Shown: one piece after another, positions 33,788-42,182 of the stretch | Layout: every line of letters begins with the position of its first letter | Position numbering within the stretch: position 1 is the stretch's first letter | DNA from: Planctomycetota bacterium | GTDB taxonomy: Bacteria; Planctomycetota; UBA1135; JADKAF01 | DNA length: 64,000 nt | Assembly: GCA_016719295.1 (NCBI GenBank) | Contig: JADKAF010000001.1 | Span: forward strand, 1,302,001 to 1,366,000 | Direction of reading: 5' to 3' | Program-made: the position numbers and the translations under genes | Notes under the pieces: generated by a model | Told to the model about the DNA's origin: nothing | Database searches by the model: none | What the model saw: the letters and a program-made list of their open reading frames with translations, nothing else

Positions 33788-35228
33788 ATGCTCTTCCTCC
33801 CCGTTTGCTTCTCCCTCGCCCTCGCTTCAGCCCTGCCTTTCCGCGCGACCGCGCAGGGCGAGGATTGGTCGCGTTTCCGCGGTCCCAACGGCAGCGGTAG
33901 CTCGTCGGCGACGCAGCTCCCCGACGACCTCGATCCCAAGGGGCCGCGCCTCCGTTGGCGCATCGAAGTGCCGCCCGGATACTCCTCGCCGGTGCTGAGC
34001 GGCGGCGCTCTCTTCCTCACCGCGCACGAAGGCAAGCAGCTCGCGCTGCATTGCTTCGACGCCGAGACCGGTGAGAAGCGCTGGAGCGCGCCGGCGCCGA
34101 AGGAGCTGGAGAAGGACCCGAAGGGACCGAACTCTCCGGTATCGGCCACGCCCGTCGTCGCCGAGGGACGCGTCTTCGTCTTCTACGAGAACCAGGGGCC
34201 TCCTCGCGTACGACGCGCAGGAAGGGAAGCTCCTCTGGCACTTGGCGCTCGGGCCCTTCACGAATCCCTACGGCATGAGCGCCTCGCCCATCGCGATCGA
34301 GGGACGCGTGCTGCAGCTCTGCGACCAAGACGTGGGCTCCTTCCTCGTCTGCGTCGATGCAGCGGAGGGCAAGGAGCGCTGGAGAACCGAGCGCACAGGC
34401 GCCACGCACAGCTTCTCGACGCCGCTCGTGCATCGCACGGCGGACGGCGCGCTCGAGGTGATCGTCTCCGGCGCCTACGGCGTTCGCTCGTACGCCTTGG
34501 TGGATGGCAAGGAGCTCTGGCGCGCGACCGGGATGGCGTGGCAAGCGAAGTCGGTGCCGGTGCTCGGCGAGAACGAGCTCTACGTGCACTCGTGGATGGC
34601 CAACCCTAGAGCGGAGCTCAAGGTGAACTTGGAGCCCGTGCCCTGGGAAGAAGCGAAGCAGCGCTGGGACACGGACCAGGACGGCAAGCTCTCGCGCGAC
34701 GAGACGCCCGACGCCGAGATGAAGAAGCTCTGGTTCCTCTTCGATGTCGACAAGGACAAGTTGCTCGGCGAGGAAGACTGGAAGTTCTTCTTGGCGCGCG
34801 GGACCGCGCAGAACGGGCTCTACGCGGTGAAGCTCGGCGGCAGCGGGGACGTGAGCTCGACGCACGTGCGCTGGCGCTACGACCGCGGCTTGCCCAACAT
34901 CCCCTCGCCGCTGCTCCTCGGCGGCAAGCTCTTCGTCCTGAAAGAGGGCGGCATCCTCACGGTGCTCGACGCCGCGAAGGGCGAGAGGCTCTCCGAGGAG
35001 CGCATCGAAGGCGGCATCGACAGCTACTTCGCCTCGCCGGTCGCGGGCGACGGCAAGATCTACACCGCGAGCCACCAAGGCGTGCTCTGCGTGCTCTCCG
35101 CGGAGAGCCCGTGGAAGATGCTCGACAGCGCCGAGCTCGAGGAGGAGATCTGGGCGACGCCGGCGATCGCGCCGGGCCGGCTCTACGTGCGCACGCAGAA
35201 GGCGCTCTACTGCTACGCCGGCAACTGA
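33788..35228 (+). pseudogene. Secreted PQQ-type beta-propeller protein, frameshifted
   Basis: The gene starts at the ATG at 33788 with a signal peptide (FLPVCFSLALASALPFRATAQ) and the family opening DWSRFRGPNGSG. The frame is lost near 34195: if the run of four G at 34195-34198 were one G shorter, the product would read FYENQGLLAYDAQEGKLLW and continue to the stop at 35228, giving about 479 residues. Propeller blades follow the pattern AYDAQEGKLLWHL, ALVDGKELWRATGM and VLDAAKGERLSEE. Two EF-hand-like loops (DTDQDGKLSRDE and DVDKDKLLGEED) are inserted between blades. No quinone-enzyme active site is seen. Sequence error or real lesion cannot be told apart. Confidence 0.75.
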
Positions 35229-35259
35229 GGCTCTGCCGCGCGCCGCTCGAGGGCGTCCC

Positions 35260-36444
35260 TCACTTCGCCCAGCGCGCCGACTGCACCGCCGTCGGCGCCA
35301 GTAGCGCGCGCAGCACCATCGCGGTGCCATAGCTCTCGCTGCGCTCGAAGACGCGGTCGTTCCAGCCGCCGGAGCTCTCGCGCACCTGATAGATGCGCTC
35401 GCGCAGTCGCGCGCGGCGCTCGGCTCGCTCGGCCTCCGGCAAGAGCTCGATCGCCTGCGCCGCGTAGTGGTGCGCGTAGAAGAAGTAGTACGGCGCGATC
35501 TGGAACGGCGGCACGTGCGTGTCGGTCTGCTTGCGCCGCTTCTCGAGCCACTCCCAGTGCGCGAAGAAGGCGTCGATCGCCGCGCGCAGCTTCTCGGCGT
35601 TCGAGCGCCCGGCGAGGAAGAGCGTGGCCTCGCAGGCGCATGAGCGCCCGGCGGAGCCCTCCGGCGCTTCGAAGCCCTTCCCCGTGCGATGCTCGGGATC
35701 GACGCCGTACTGGAAGGCGCCGTTCTCGAAGCGACCGCTCGCCAGCGCGTTCAGCGCGCGAACGACGACCTTCTCATCGACGGCGAAGCCCTGTGCGCGC
35801 GCGGCGAAGAGCGCCTGCAGCGTCGTCGCGGTCATGAAGGTCGAGGGCTCGGGCTGCTCGCCCCGGCGCGAGTAGTTCCACCCGCCGAGCGTCTCGATCT
35901 CGCCTTCCTCGAGCAACGCGATCAGCTTCTTCGTCGCGTCTTCGATCGCGGGGCGCAGGAACTCGGGAGCGAGCTGCGTGCGCCGCAGCTCGACCAGGAG
36001 CTCGAGCGCACAAGCGTGCCCCCAACCGCGGACGTCGTAGCCGCGGCGGAAGCCCGCGGCCAGACGCGCATCGGGCAAGGTCTCGAGCACGAACACGAGC
36101 GCGCGCTCGACGGCCGCGCGACGCGGCGCGTCCTCCGCGTAGCCGGGGATCCCAAGCAAGGTCGTTGCGATGAGCGCGGTGCCGCCGACGCGATAGCCGA
36201 GCGGGATCTCCATCCCTTCCTCGCCGCGCACGCGGTAGACGCCTTCGTAAGGCCACTCGCAGGGCTCCGCCTTGGGCTCGGCCAAGCTCTCCTGTCGACG
36301 CAGCAGGAGCGCCAGCCCCTCCTTCACGCTCGCGGCATCGCGCCTCGCGCTCTCCTCGTCGCTGCCCGCCTGCGCGAGCGCGCTGGCACAGCCGACGGCG
36401 AGCGAGAGGGCGCAGATCGCGCGCGCAGCGGATCCGGTGAACAT
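35260..36444 (-). CDS. Secreted prenyltransferase/squalene-oxidase-repeat protein
   Basis: The 394-residue protein has a signal peptide (ARAICALSLAVGCASALAQ) and an alpha/alpha toroid pattern of repeats with Gly-Gly-Trp and aromatic residues: GALFVFVLETLP-like helices, GRGYDVRGWGHACALELLVEL-like strands, LGGWNYSRRG, FENGAFQYG, YYFFYAHHYAAQAIEL and SSGGWNDRVF. The fold is that of terpene cyclases and complement-like proteins; no cyclase DxDD motif is visible, so a binding or structural role is likely. The ATG at 36444 lies one base after the stop of the lipoprotein gene upstream, and the two are surely cotranscribed. Confidence 0.8.
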   Translation of the reverse strand: MFTGSAARAICALSLAVGCASALAQAGSDEESARRDAASVKEGLALLLRRQESLAEPKAEPCEWPYEGVYRVRGEEGMEIPLGYRVGGTALIATTLLGIPGYAEDAPRRAAVERALVFVLETLPDARLAAGFRRGYDVRGWGHACALELLVELRRTQLAPEFLRPAIEDATKKLIALLEEGEIETLGGWNYSRRGEQPEPSTFMTATTLQALFAARAQGFAVDEKVVVRALNALASGRFENGAFQYGVDPEHRTGKGFEAPEGSAGRSCACEATLFLAGRSNAEKLRAAIDAFFAHWEWLEKRRKQTDTHVPPFQIAPYYFFYAHHYAAQAIELLPEAERAERRARLRERIYQVRESSGGWNDRVFERSESYGTAMVLRALLAPTAVQSARWAK

Positions 36445-36445
36445 C

Positions 36446-37510
36446 TCAGAGCCCACCCGGCAGCGAGGCGCGGAGCTCGGAGGTGATGATCTTGTCGGTG
36501 AGCTCCCATGCGGGCCCCCAGAGCTTCTTCTGGATGGTCTGCTTCATGCCTTGGGTCGATCCGGCGCTGTGCGAACGCTGGGCCTTCGCGCGCAGCTTCT
36601 GCGTCGTGGCGATCGTCTTGTCGACGATCTTCAGCGCACCGGCGATGTCGAGCGCCTCTCCGACCTGCTCGAGCGCGAGGCCGGCGATCAAGCTGCGCGA
36701 CTCCTCGAGATCCAGCAGCGCGGCTCCGAGCTCTTCGTCCGCCAACAGAGGATAGGGGGACGGACCATTCAGCTCGTGCGCGGCGGCCTGCAAGTCGAAG
36801 AGCGCGTCGTAATAGCGCTGCAGAGCATCGTACTGCGCCCCCTGCGACGTCGGCGGTGCACCGTTCGTCGGTACGCGCAGGAACTCGAAGCCGAGCTCGC
36901 CGTCGCGGCCCAGGCCGGCGAAGCCCAAGCCCGCGTTCAGCGGAGCGGACGGCGTCGAGATCGTCCGCGTATCGACCTGCACGAAGTTGCCCTCGCCGGC
37001 TTCGCGCGCGAAGAAGAAGAGCGCCGTGCCGTTGGATTCGATGCGGAAGTCGATGCGCTCCGCCCCGGGGAAGAAGAGCGCGCCGTGGTTCCCGAGGTGG
37101 GTCTGCACGTACACGTTGATGCCGCGCTGCGGCGTCGAGAAGACCTGCGCGCCCAAGCCATAGAACTCGAGCGGTGACGGTCCACGCGCGTCGAGCTCGA
37201 GCACGGCCCGCCCGCCATGGGTGGCATCGAAGAGCTCGGGATCGTAGACGCCACAGGTGGTCTCCACGGCGAAGCTGCCCCAGAGGTCGTATGGCGGTCG
37301 CACGAAGCCGAAGCCATTCGCCTCCTCCCTCGTGCGCATCGAGATGTAGCTGCGCTGCGCCCGTGAGCCCGGGATCTTCGCCCGAGCTGCTCCGATGCGA
37401 GCGGAAGCGCTGCCGCCCTCGGTGAGCGCGATCGGACAGCCGGCCAGGAGGCAGGCGACCAGCACCCAAGAGCCCATGCGGACGAAGGAGAGCGTGTAGG
37501 AGCTGAACAT
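36446..37510 (-). CDS. Lipoprotein of unknown function
   Basis: The 354-residue protein has a lipoprotein signal peptide with lipobox LLAGC (WVLVACLLAGCPIALTEGG). The N-terminal ~200 residues look beta-rich (VYVQTHLGNHGALFFPGAE, IDFRIESNGTALFFFAREAG), like a carbohydrate-binding or lectin-type sandwich. The C-terminal ~140 are helical (LQRYYDALFDLQAAAHEL, DIAGALKIVDKTIATTQKL). I do not recognise the family. The ATG at 37510 has GGAGG five bases upstream. It is the first gene of a two-gene minus-strand unit with the toroid protein. Confidence 0.75.
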   Translation of the reverse strand: MFSSYTLSFVRMGSWVLVACLLAGCPIALTEGGSASARIGAARAKIPGSRAQRSYISMRTREEANGFGFVRPPYDLWGSFAVETTCGVYDPELFDATHGGRAVLELDARGPSPLEFYGLGAQVFSTPQRGINVYVQTHLGNHGALFFPGAERIDFRIESNGTALFFFAREAGEGNFVQVDTRTISTPSAPLNAGLGFAGLGRDGELGFEFLRVPTNGAPPTSQGAQYDALQRYYDALFDLQAAAHELNGPSPYPLLADEELGAALLDLEESRSLIAGLALEQVGEALDIAGALKIVDKTIATTQKLRAKAQRSHSAGSTQGMKQTIQKKLWGPAWELTDKIITSELRASLPGGL

Positions 37511-37652
37511 CGAGGCCTCCGGCGGGGACCGGCAGAGGCTATCTCCTCTGGCTCCATCGCAGAAGGCGCGGAGACCCCTCCTCCGTGCTTGAGAGGGCCG
37601 GTTCAGGAGCCCACAATGCACCTCTTCCTCTCTGCCCACGAGATCGCTCCGC

Positions 37653-39743
37653 ATGACCTCGCCCGCCGCCGCCGCGCTGCTCGGCCTGCTCGCCCTCGCT
37701 CCGCAGGATCCGTCCGCGCCCGACGAAGCGCGCTTCTTGAGCGAAGTGCGCCAGCTCAGCTTCGAAGGCAAGCGCGCGGGTGAGAGCTACTTCCACCGCG
37801 ACGGCCAGCTGCTCGTCTTCCAGAGCGAGCGCGAGCCGGGCAATCCCTGGTACCAGATCTACCTGCTCGAGCTGGAGAGCGGCGAGACGGAGCGCATCTC
37901 GCCCGGGGTGGGCAAGACCACCTGCGCTTGGGTACACCCGGATGGCCGGCACGTGCTCTACGCCTCGACGCACGCCGACCCGCGCTCGAAGACGCTGCAG
38001 GACGAGGAGAACGCGTTCCGCGCGAGCGGCCAGCAGCGCCGCTACGCCTGGGACTACGACGAGCACTTCGAGCTCTACGCCTACGACCGCGAGAAGAAGG
38101 AGACGCGCCGGCTCACCGAGGCGCGCGGCTACGACGCCGAGGGCTCCTACTCACCCGACGGGCAGTGGATCGCGTGGTCGAGCAACCGCGCGGCCTACGA
38201 GAAGGCGCTGCCCCCCGCGGAGCAGGAGCGCCTCGCGAAGGACCCGGCGTACTTCCTCGATCTCTATCTCATGCGCGCCGACGGCACGGAGCTGCGGCGC
38301 CTCACCGACGTCCCGGGCTACGACGGCGGTCCGTTCTTCAGCCCCGATGGCAAGCTGCTCTGCTTCCGCCGCTTCGCGCCGGACGGCGCCACCGCGGAGA
38401 TCTACACGCTCGAGATCGAGAGCGGCCGCGAGCGGAAGCTCACCGCGCTGAACGCGATGTCGTGGGCACCGTACTTCCATCCGAGCCAGGAGTACTTGAT
38501 CTTCACCACCAATCGCCACGGCTTCGCGAACTTCGAGCTCTATCTCGTCGACGCGCAGGGCCGCGGTGAGCCGGTGCGCGTGAGCTCGACGCCGGGCTTC
38601 GACGGGTTGCCGTGCTTCACGCCCGATGGCACCGGGCTGGCCTGGACCTCGAATCGCACCGCCGATCAGAGCTCGCAGATCTTCGTCGCTCGTTGGAACC
38701 ACGCCGCGGCGCAGGAGGCGCTGCGCGCGACCTTCGCCTCCGCGCGCGCCGACGATCGGCGCTTGGTCGAGGAGAGCGAGCGCCTGCGCTTCCTCGAGCT
38801 CGCGCCGCTGGACGAAGCGCGCGGGCTGCTGCTGCGCGCGACCGAGGGCACACCGGCCCTGGCCGCCGTCGGGCGCCTCACCGCCGGTGCTCCGCAGCGC
38901 AGCCACCCCGTCTGGATCGGAGCGCGCCTCGCGAAGGACGCGGCGCAGAGCTCGCTCTCGCACGACCTCCTCCTGCGCGCCGTCGAGCTCCTGCGCGCGC
39001 AGCGCGCGAGCGCCAAGCTCGCGCTCGACTTCGACGTGGTCTTCGCGCTCTGGAGCGCGGAAACGGAGAAGGTCGATCCGCGCGCGCTGATCGGCGCCGA
39101 CGGCATCGCGGCCTACATCGACCTCAGCGGCCTCGAGGGCTGGAGCGGTAGCGAGCTGGCGCTGCTCGGACTCGGCACCTCCCCTGGCTGGAAGAGCGCG
39201 GTCGAGAAGGCGAACTCCCCCGTTGGCCTCGCGCTGCGTGCACAAGACGCGCCACCGACGAGCGGCTTCGCCGCGCCCTTCGCCGCGGCCGAGATCCCGA
39301 CCTTGGCGCTCGGCGCGATCGGAGCCGCGAACGCGATCGCCGCGAGCCCTGACGACGCCGCGCGCGCACGGCTCGCGCGCTTCGCGGCGTTGCTCGCGCG
39401 CGCGGCCGCGCGCGGCGCGCAGCCGCTGAAGTTCACGCGCTACGAGCGCCCGCCGGCACCCGCGGGCGGCGGCCGGCCGTGGCTCGGCACGATCCCCGAC
39501 TACGCCCCCGCCGGCATCCCCGGCCTCAAGCTCTCGGGTGTCGCTCCGGGAGGTCCCGCGGCGAAAGCTGGTCTGCAGGCCGGCGACATCGTGGTCGCGA
39601 TGGGCGGCCGCGAGGTGAAAGGCATCGACGACTTCGCCGCCTGCCTGGACGCGCTGAAGATCGGCGAGCCCGTCGCGATCACCGTGGTGCGCGGCGGCGC
39701 GAAGCTCGACCTCACGGCGACGCCGACGAAGCGCGAAGGCTGA
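37653..39743 (+). CDS. TolB-like propeller protein with C-terminal PDZ domain
   Basis: The 696-residue protein has a weak signal peptide (AAAALLGLLALAPQ), then WD40/TolB-type blades (FHRDGQLLVFQSER, SPDGQWIAWSSNR, SPDGKLLCFRRF, TPDGTGLAWTSNR) over about residues 40-350. The middle (about 410-590) resembles a degraded M28-type peptidase: LDFDVVFALWSAETEKV occupies a position where such enzymes have metal ligands, but the metal set is not complete. A PDZ domain with GLKLSGVAPGGPAAKAGLQAGDIVVAMGGREV ends it. It is probably periplasmic and may bind proteins or peptides. It converges with the peroxiredoxin gene over a bidirectional hairpin. Confidence 0.8.
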   Translation: MTSPAAAALLGLLALAPQDPSAPDEARFLSEVRQLSFEGKRAGESYFHRDGQLLVFQSEREPGNPWYQIYLLELESGETERISPGVGKTTCAWVHPDGRHVLYASTHADPRSKTLQDEENAFRASGQQRRYAWDYDEHFELYAYDREKKETRRLTEARGYDAEGSYSPDGQWIAWSSNRAAYEKALPPAEQERLAKDPAYFLDLYLMRADGTELRRLTDVPGYDGGPFFSPDGKLLCFRRFAPDGATAEIYTLEIESGRERKLTALNAMSWAPYFHPSQEYLIFTTNRHGFANFELYLVDAQGRGEPVRVSSTPGFDGLPCFTPDGTGLAWTSNRTADQSSQIFVARWNHAAAQEALRATFASARADDRRLVEESERLRFLELAPLDEARGLLLRATEGTPALAAVGRLTAGAPQRSHPVWIGARLAKDAAQSSLSHDLLLRAVELLRAQRASAKLALDFDVVFALWSAETEKVDPRALIGADGIAAYIDLSGLEGWSGSELALLGLGTSPGWKSAVEKANSPVGLALRAQDAPPTSGFAAPFAAAEIPTLALGAIGAANAIAASPDDAARARLARFAALLARAAARGAQPLKFTRYERPPAPAGGGRPWLGTIPDYAPAGIPGLKLSGVAPGGPAAKAGLQAGDIVVAMGGREVKGIDDFAACLDALKIGEPVAITVVRGGAKLDLTATPTKREG

Positions 39744-39781
39744 AGCTCGCGCGACCTCCGACAGCATCGCGACGAAAGCAG

Positions 39782-39813
39782 AGCGAGCACCGAGCAATGG
39801 CTCGGTGCTCGCT
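39782..39813. terminator. Bidirectional hairpin between convergent genes
   Basis: A perfect 14-bp stem (AGCGAGCACCGAGC at 39782-39795 with GCTCGGTGCTCGCT at 39800-39813) with the loop AATG lies between the TolB-PDZ gene and the peroxiredoxin gene. It is followed on the plus strand by TCGTTCC and has a second small hairpin nearby (TTCGCGC with GCGCGAA). It should stop transcription in both directions. Confidence 0.78.
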
Positions 39814-39863
39814 TCGTTCCACGTCGCTTCGTTCGCGCCGCAGCGCGAACGCCGTTCGCGGGC

Positions 39864-40478
39864 TCAGCGCTTCATCGCCTCGTGCACCTTGCCGACCATC
39901 GCCGCGTTCGGCTTCAGCGTCGCGTCGCCGGACTTGGTCCACTTCGCCGGGCAGACTTCGTCACCGTGGGTCGAGCAATGGACGCTCGCGCGCAGCTTGC
40001 GAAGGAGCTCCTCGACGTTGCGCCCGACGTTCAAGAAGTTCACCTCAGCGCCCTGGAGGACGCCCTTCGGATCGATGATGAACGACCCGCGGAGCGCGAG
40101 TCCGTTGCCCTCGATGTAGACGCCGAAGAGCTTCGAGACCGCGCCGGTGCGATCGGCGCCCATCGGGTACTCGACCTTCGACAGCTCGCCTTCGTGATCG
40201 CGCCACGCGAGGTGCGTGAACTTGGTGTCGGTGCTGACGGTGATGACCTCGGCGCCGGCGGCCTGGAAGGCCTTGTAGTGCTCGGCGAGCGCGGCGAACT
40301 CCGTCGCGCAGACGAAGGTGAAGTCGGCGGGATAGAAGAAGAGCACGGTCCACTTGCCGGCCTTCTTCGCCTCGGCGAGGGAGAAGGTGCCGAAGTCGCG
40401 CTTCGCGGGCAGGTAGGTCTCGAGGGTGAAGTCGGGCACGGCTTGGCCGACTTGCACCGGGCTGGTGACGTGGGTCAT
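39864..40478 (-). CDS. 2-Cys peroxiredoxin (AhpC/TSA family)
   Basis: The 204-residue protein reduces hydrogen peroxide and organic peroxides with a peroxidatic cysteine. The active site reads FFYPADFTFVCATEF: the Pro, Thr and Cys of the PxxxTxxC motif are present, but the usual VCPTE is VCATE. The resolving cysteine is in HGDEVCPAKW. The family strands SVDTKFTHLAW-like and GLALRGSFIIDPKG are present. The ATG at 40478 has AGAGGAG about eight bases upstream, a very good ribosome binding site. It resembles the typical 2-Cys AhpC group in bacteria without an ahpF beside it. Confidence 0.93.
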   Translation of the reverse strand: MTHVTSPVQVGQAVPDFTLETYLPAKRDFGTFSLAEAKKAGKWTVLFFYPADFTFVCATEFAALAEHYKAFQAAGAEVITVSTDTKFTHLAWRDHEGELSKVEYPMGADRTGAVSKLFGVYIEGNGLALRGSFIIDPKGVLQGAEVNFLNVGRNVEELLRKLRASVHCSTHGDEVCPAKWTKSGDATLKPNAAMVGKVHEAMKR

Positions 40479-41160
40479 GGGAAATCTCCTCTGGGGTTAC
40501 GGGACCGCGGACGCACGCCGCCGCGGTCGGCGCCTCCTGTAGCAGCCGAGCGAGCCCCCTTCAACCGCGGCCTCGCCCCGAAGTCGGGCTCAGGCTGATC
40601 AGGAGAAGCTTGCACGGCGCTCCCCGCAGCCTGCGGGAGAGGCGCGGCGAGGATCCCGCCGGTCCGCCCCGACGATCCGAGGCGCAGAGCCGTGCTCGAG
40701 CCCGCGCCGTGCTCGAGCCCCGCCGTCGAGGCCCCTCGGCTTGCTCGGGCTCGGGCCGTTCCTCGAGAACGTGGAGCAGGAGCACGCCGGCACGGCTCGC
40801 GTGGAGCTGCGCCGCGGCGGTCTCGGCCCCCACCCGCGCGGCGCGAGGCAGGGCTTCCCCGCCAGCCGCGCGCCGGTGGAGTTCTGCCTCGCAGGCGCTC
40901 GCGGCTTCGGTCGGATCGAGGCGAGGGACGGGTGCTCTTGCTCCTCGACGCGATGGATCTGCGCCCGAGCGGCCAGAGACGCTCGAGCGTTCGCGCCGCG
41001 AGCTCCTCGCAGCGCGCCGCCACCGAGCGGCACTCGCCGCGCAGCGCGGCGTCGCTCGTGGCTCCGAGGAGCGCGTCTCGTCCTGCGGAGGTGCTGCCGC
41101 GCGAGGAGCTCGTAGGATGAGAGTGCGCGCCGCGGATCGCGCCGCGCACGAGGAGTCGCC
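40479..41160. other. 682-bp gap without a supported gene
   Basis: After the peroxiredoxin 5' region, no frame on either strand has a ribosome binding site, a family motif or a coding-like amino acid mix; all open frames are Arg/Ala/Pro/Ser-rich. The segment has low-complexity stretches such as two close copies of GCCGTGCTCGAGCCC. It may be a decayed gene, or the leader of the GNAT gene. Confidence 0.5.
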
Positions 41161-41832
41161 ATGGCCCGAGCACGCCAGGTTCCCGTCGAGCGAGCGCGCG
41201 GGAGCACGCTCGAGTTCTTTCCGCTCGACCGCGAGCGCTGGTCCGACTTCGAGGCGCTCTTCGGCGCGAAGGGCGCTTGCGGCGGCTGCTGGTGCATGAC
41301 GCCGCGCCTGCGCGCGCGCGCGTTCGACGCGCAGAAGGGCGAGGGCAATCGGCACGCGATGCGTGCACTCGTGGAAGCCGGACCGCCGCCGGGCCTGCTG
41401 GGCTATCGCGACGGCCGCGCGGTGGCGTGGATCTCGGTCGAGCCGCGCGAGCGCTTCGCGCGGCTCGCGACCTCGCGCGTCCTCGCTCCGATCGACGAGC
41501 GCCCTGTCTGGTCGATCACCTGCTTCTTCGTCGCGAAGGAGGAGCGCGGGCGCGGCGCGATGGCGCGCGCGCTGCACGCCGCAGCCGAGCACGCGAGGCA
41601 GTGCGGCGCGGAGCTGCTCGAGGGCTATCCCCTCGATCCCGCGCCGGGGAAGCAGGTGCCCGCCGTGTTCGCGTGGACGGGCTTGCTCTCGGCGTTCCTC
41701 GCGGCGGGCTTCGTCGAGGTCGAGCGCCGATCGCCGACGCGGCCGATCGTGCGCTTGGAGCTCCTCGGGTATTTCAACCAGGTTCCGGCAACGAAGGCGG
41801 GGCGACCGAGGCGCGTTCGCCAGACCGAATGA
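41161..41832 (+). CDS. GNAT family N-acetyltransferase
   Basis: The 223-residue protein has the motif GACGGCWCM near residue 38, typical of a GNAT subgroup with a Cys/Trp-rich N-terminus, the central ITCFFVAKEERGRGAMARALH with the acetyl-CoA pyrophosphate loop, and EGYPLDP with FLAAGFVEVERR at the C-terminus. The substrate is unknown. It has no signal peptide, so it is cytoplasmic. The ATG at 41161 fits the family N-terminus. It is followed by a 350-bp gap before the GCS2-CBS gene. Confidence 0.83.
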   Translation: MARARQVPVERARGSTLEFFPLDRERWSDFEALFGAKGACGGCWCMTPRLRARAFDAQKGEGNRHAMRALVEAGPPPGLLGYRDGRAVAWISVEPRERFARLATSRVLAPIDERPVWSITCFFVAKEERGRGAMARALHAAAEHARQCGAELLEGYPLDPAPGKQVPAVFAWTGLLSAFLAAGFVEVERRSPTRPIVRLELLGYFNQVPATKAGRPRRVRQTE

Positions 41833-42182
41833 CTTCTTCGACAGGCGGTCCGCAGCCTTTCGAAGCAGTGCTTCGAGGCTGGGAACGATGCAGCGGGTGT
41901 CCCACCGCGGCGCGCTCTCGAGGCCGATGGATTCCATCTCCAAGCGGTTCTGGCGCGCTCCGCTCGGCGCCCTCGACGCGGGTGCTTTCCCGCCGAGCAA
42001 GCCGGGCTCGGCTCCGTGGGCCGCGGCGCGCCGACCTCCAACTGCCATGCGCGGAGCCGCTGCGCCAAGTCGCGCGCTCCGCTCCGTGGAGCCGCGAGAT
42101 CGAGGAGCTCGCGCGGCGCGTGCAACTGCGCGGCTACGCAGCTTGCCGTAGGGCGTCGCCCTCGGCGGGCGGCGAGGATCCC
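41833..42182. other. 350-bp gap before the GCS2-CBS gene
   Basis: No gene is supported. Near the start is a perfect odd-centred palindrome, TCGAAGCAGTGCTTCGA (41860-41876), which could be a regulator site or a small hairpin. Near the end is a segment CTACGCAGCTTGCCGTAGGG (about 42134) with a weak 5-bp stem. Confidence 0.45.

Noticed and set aside
40561..42048. Minus-strand frame of 495 codons across the gap, the GNAT gene and the next gap
   Set aside because: It covers the well-supported GNAT gene and its remaining parts have no ribosome binding site or motif; the composition is that of random high-G+C frames.
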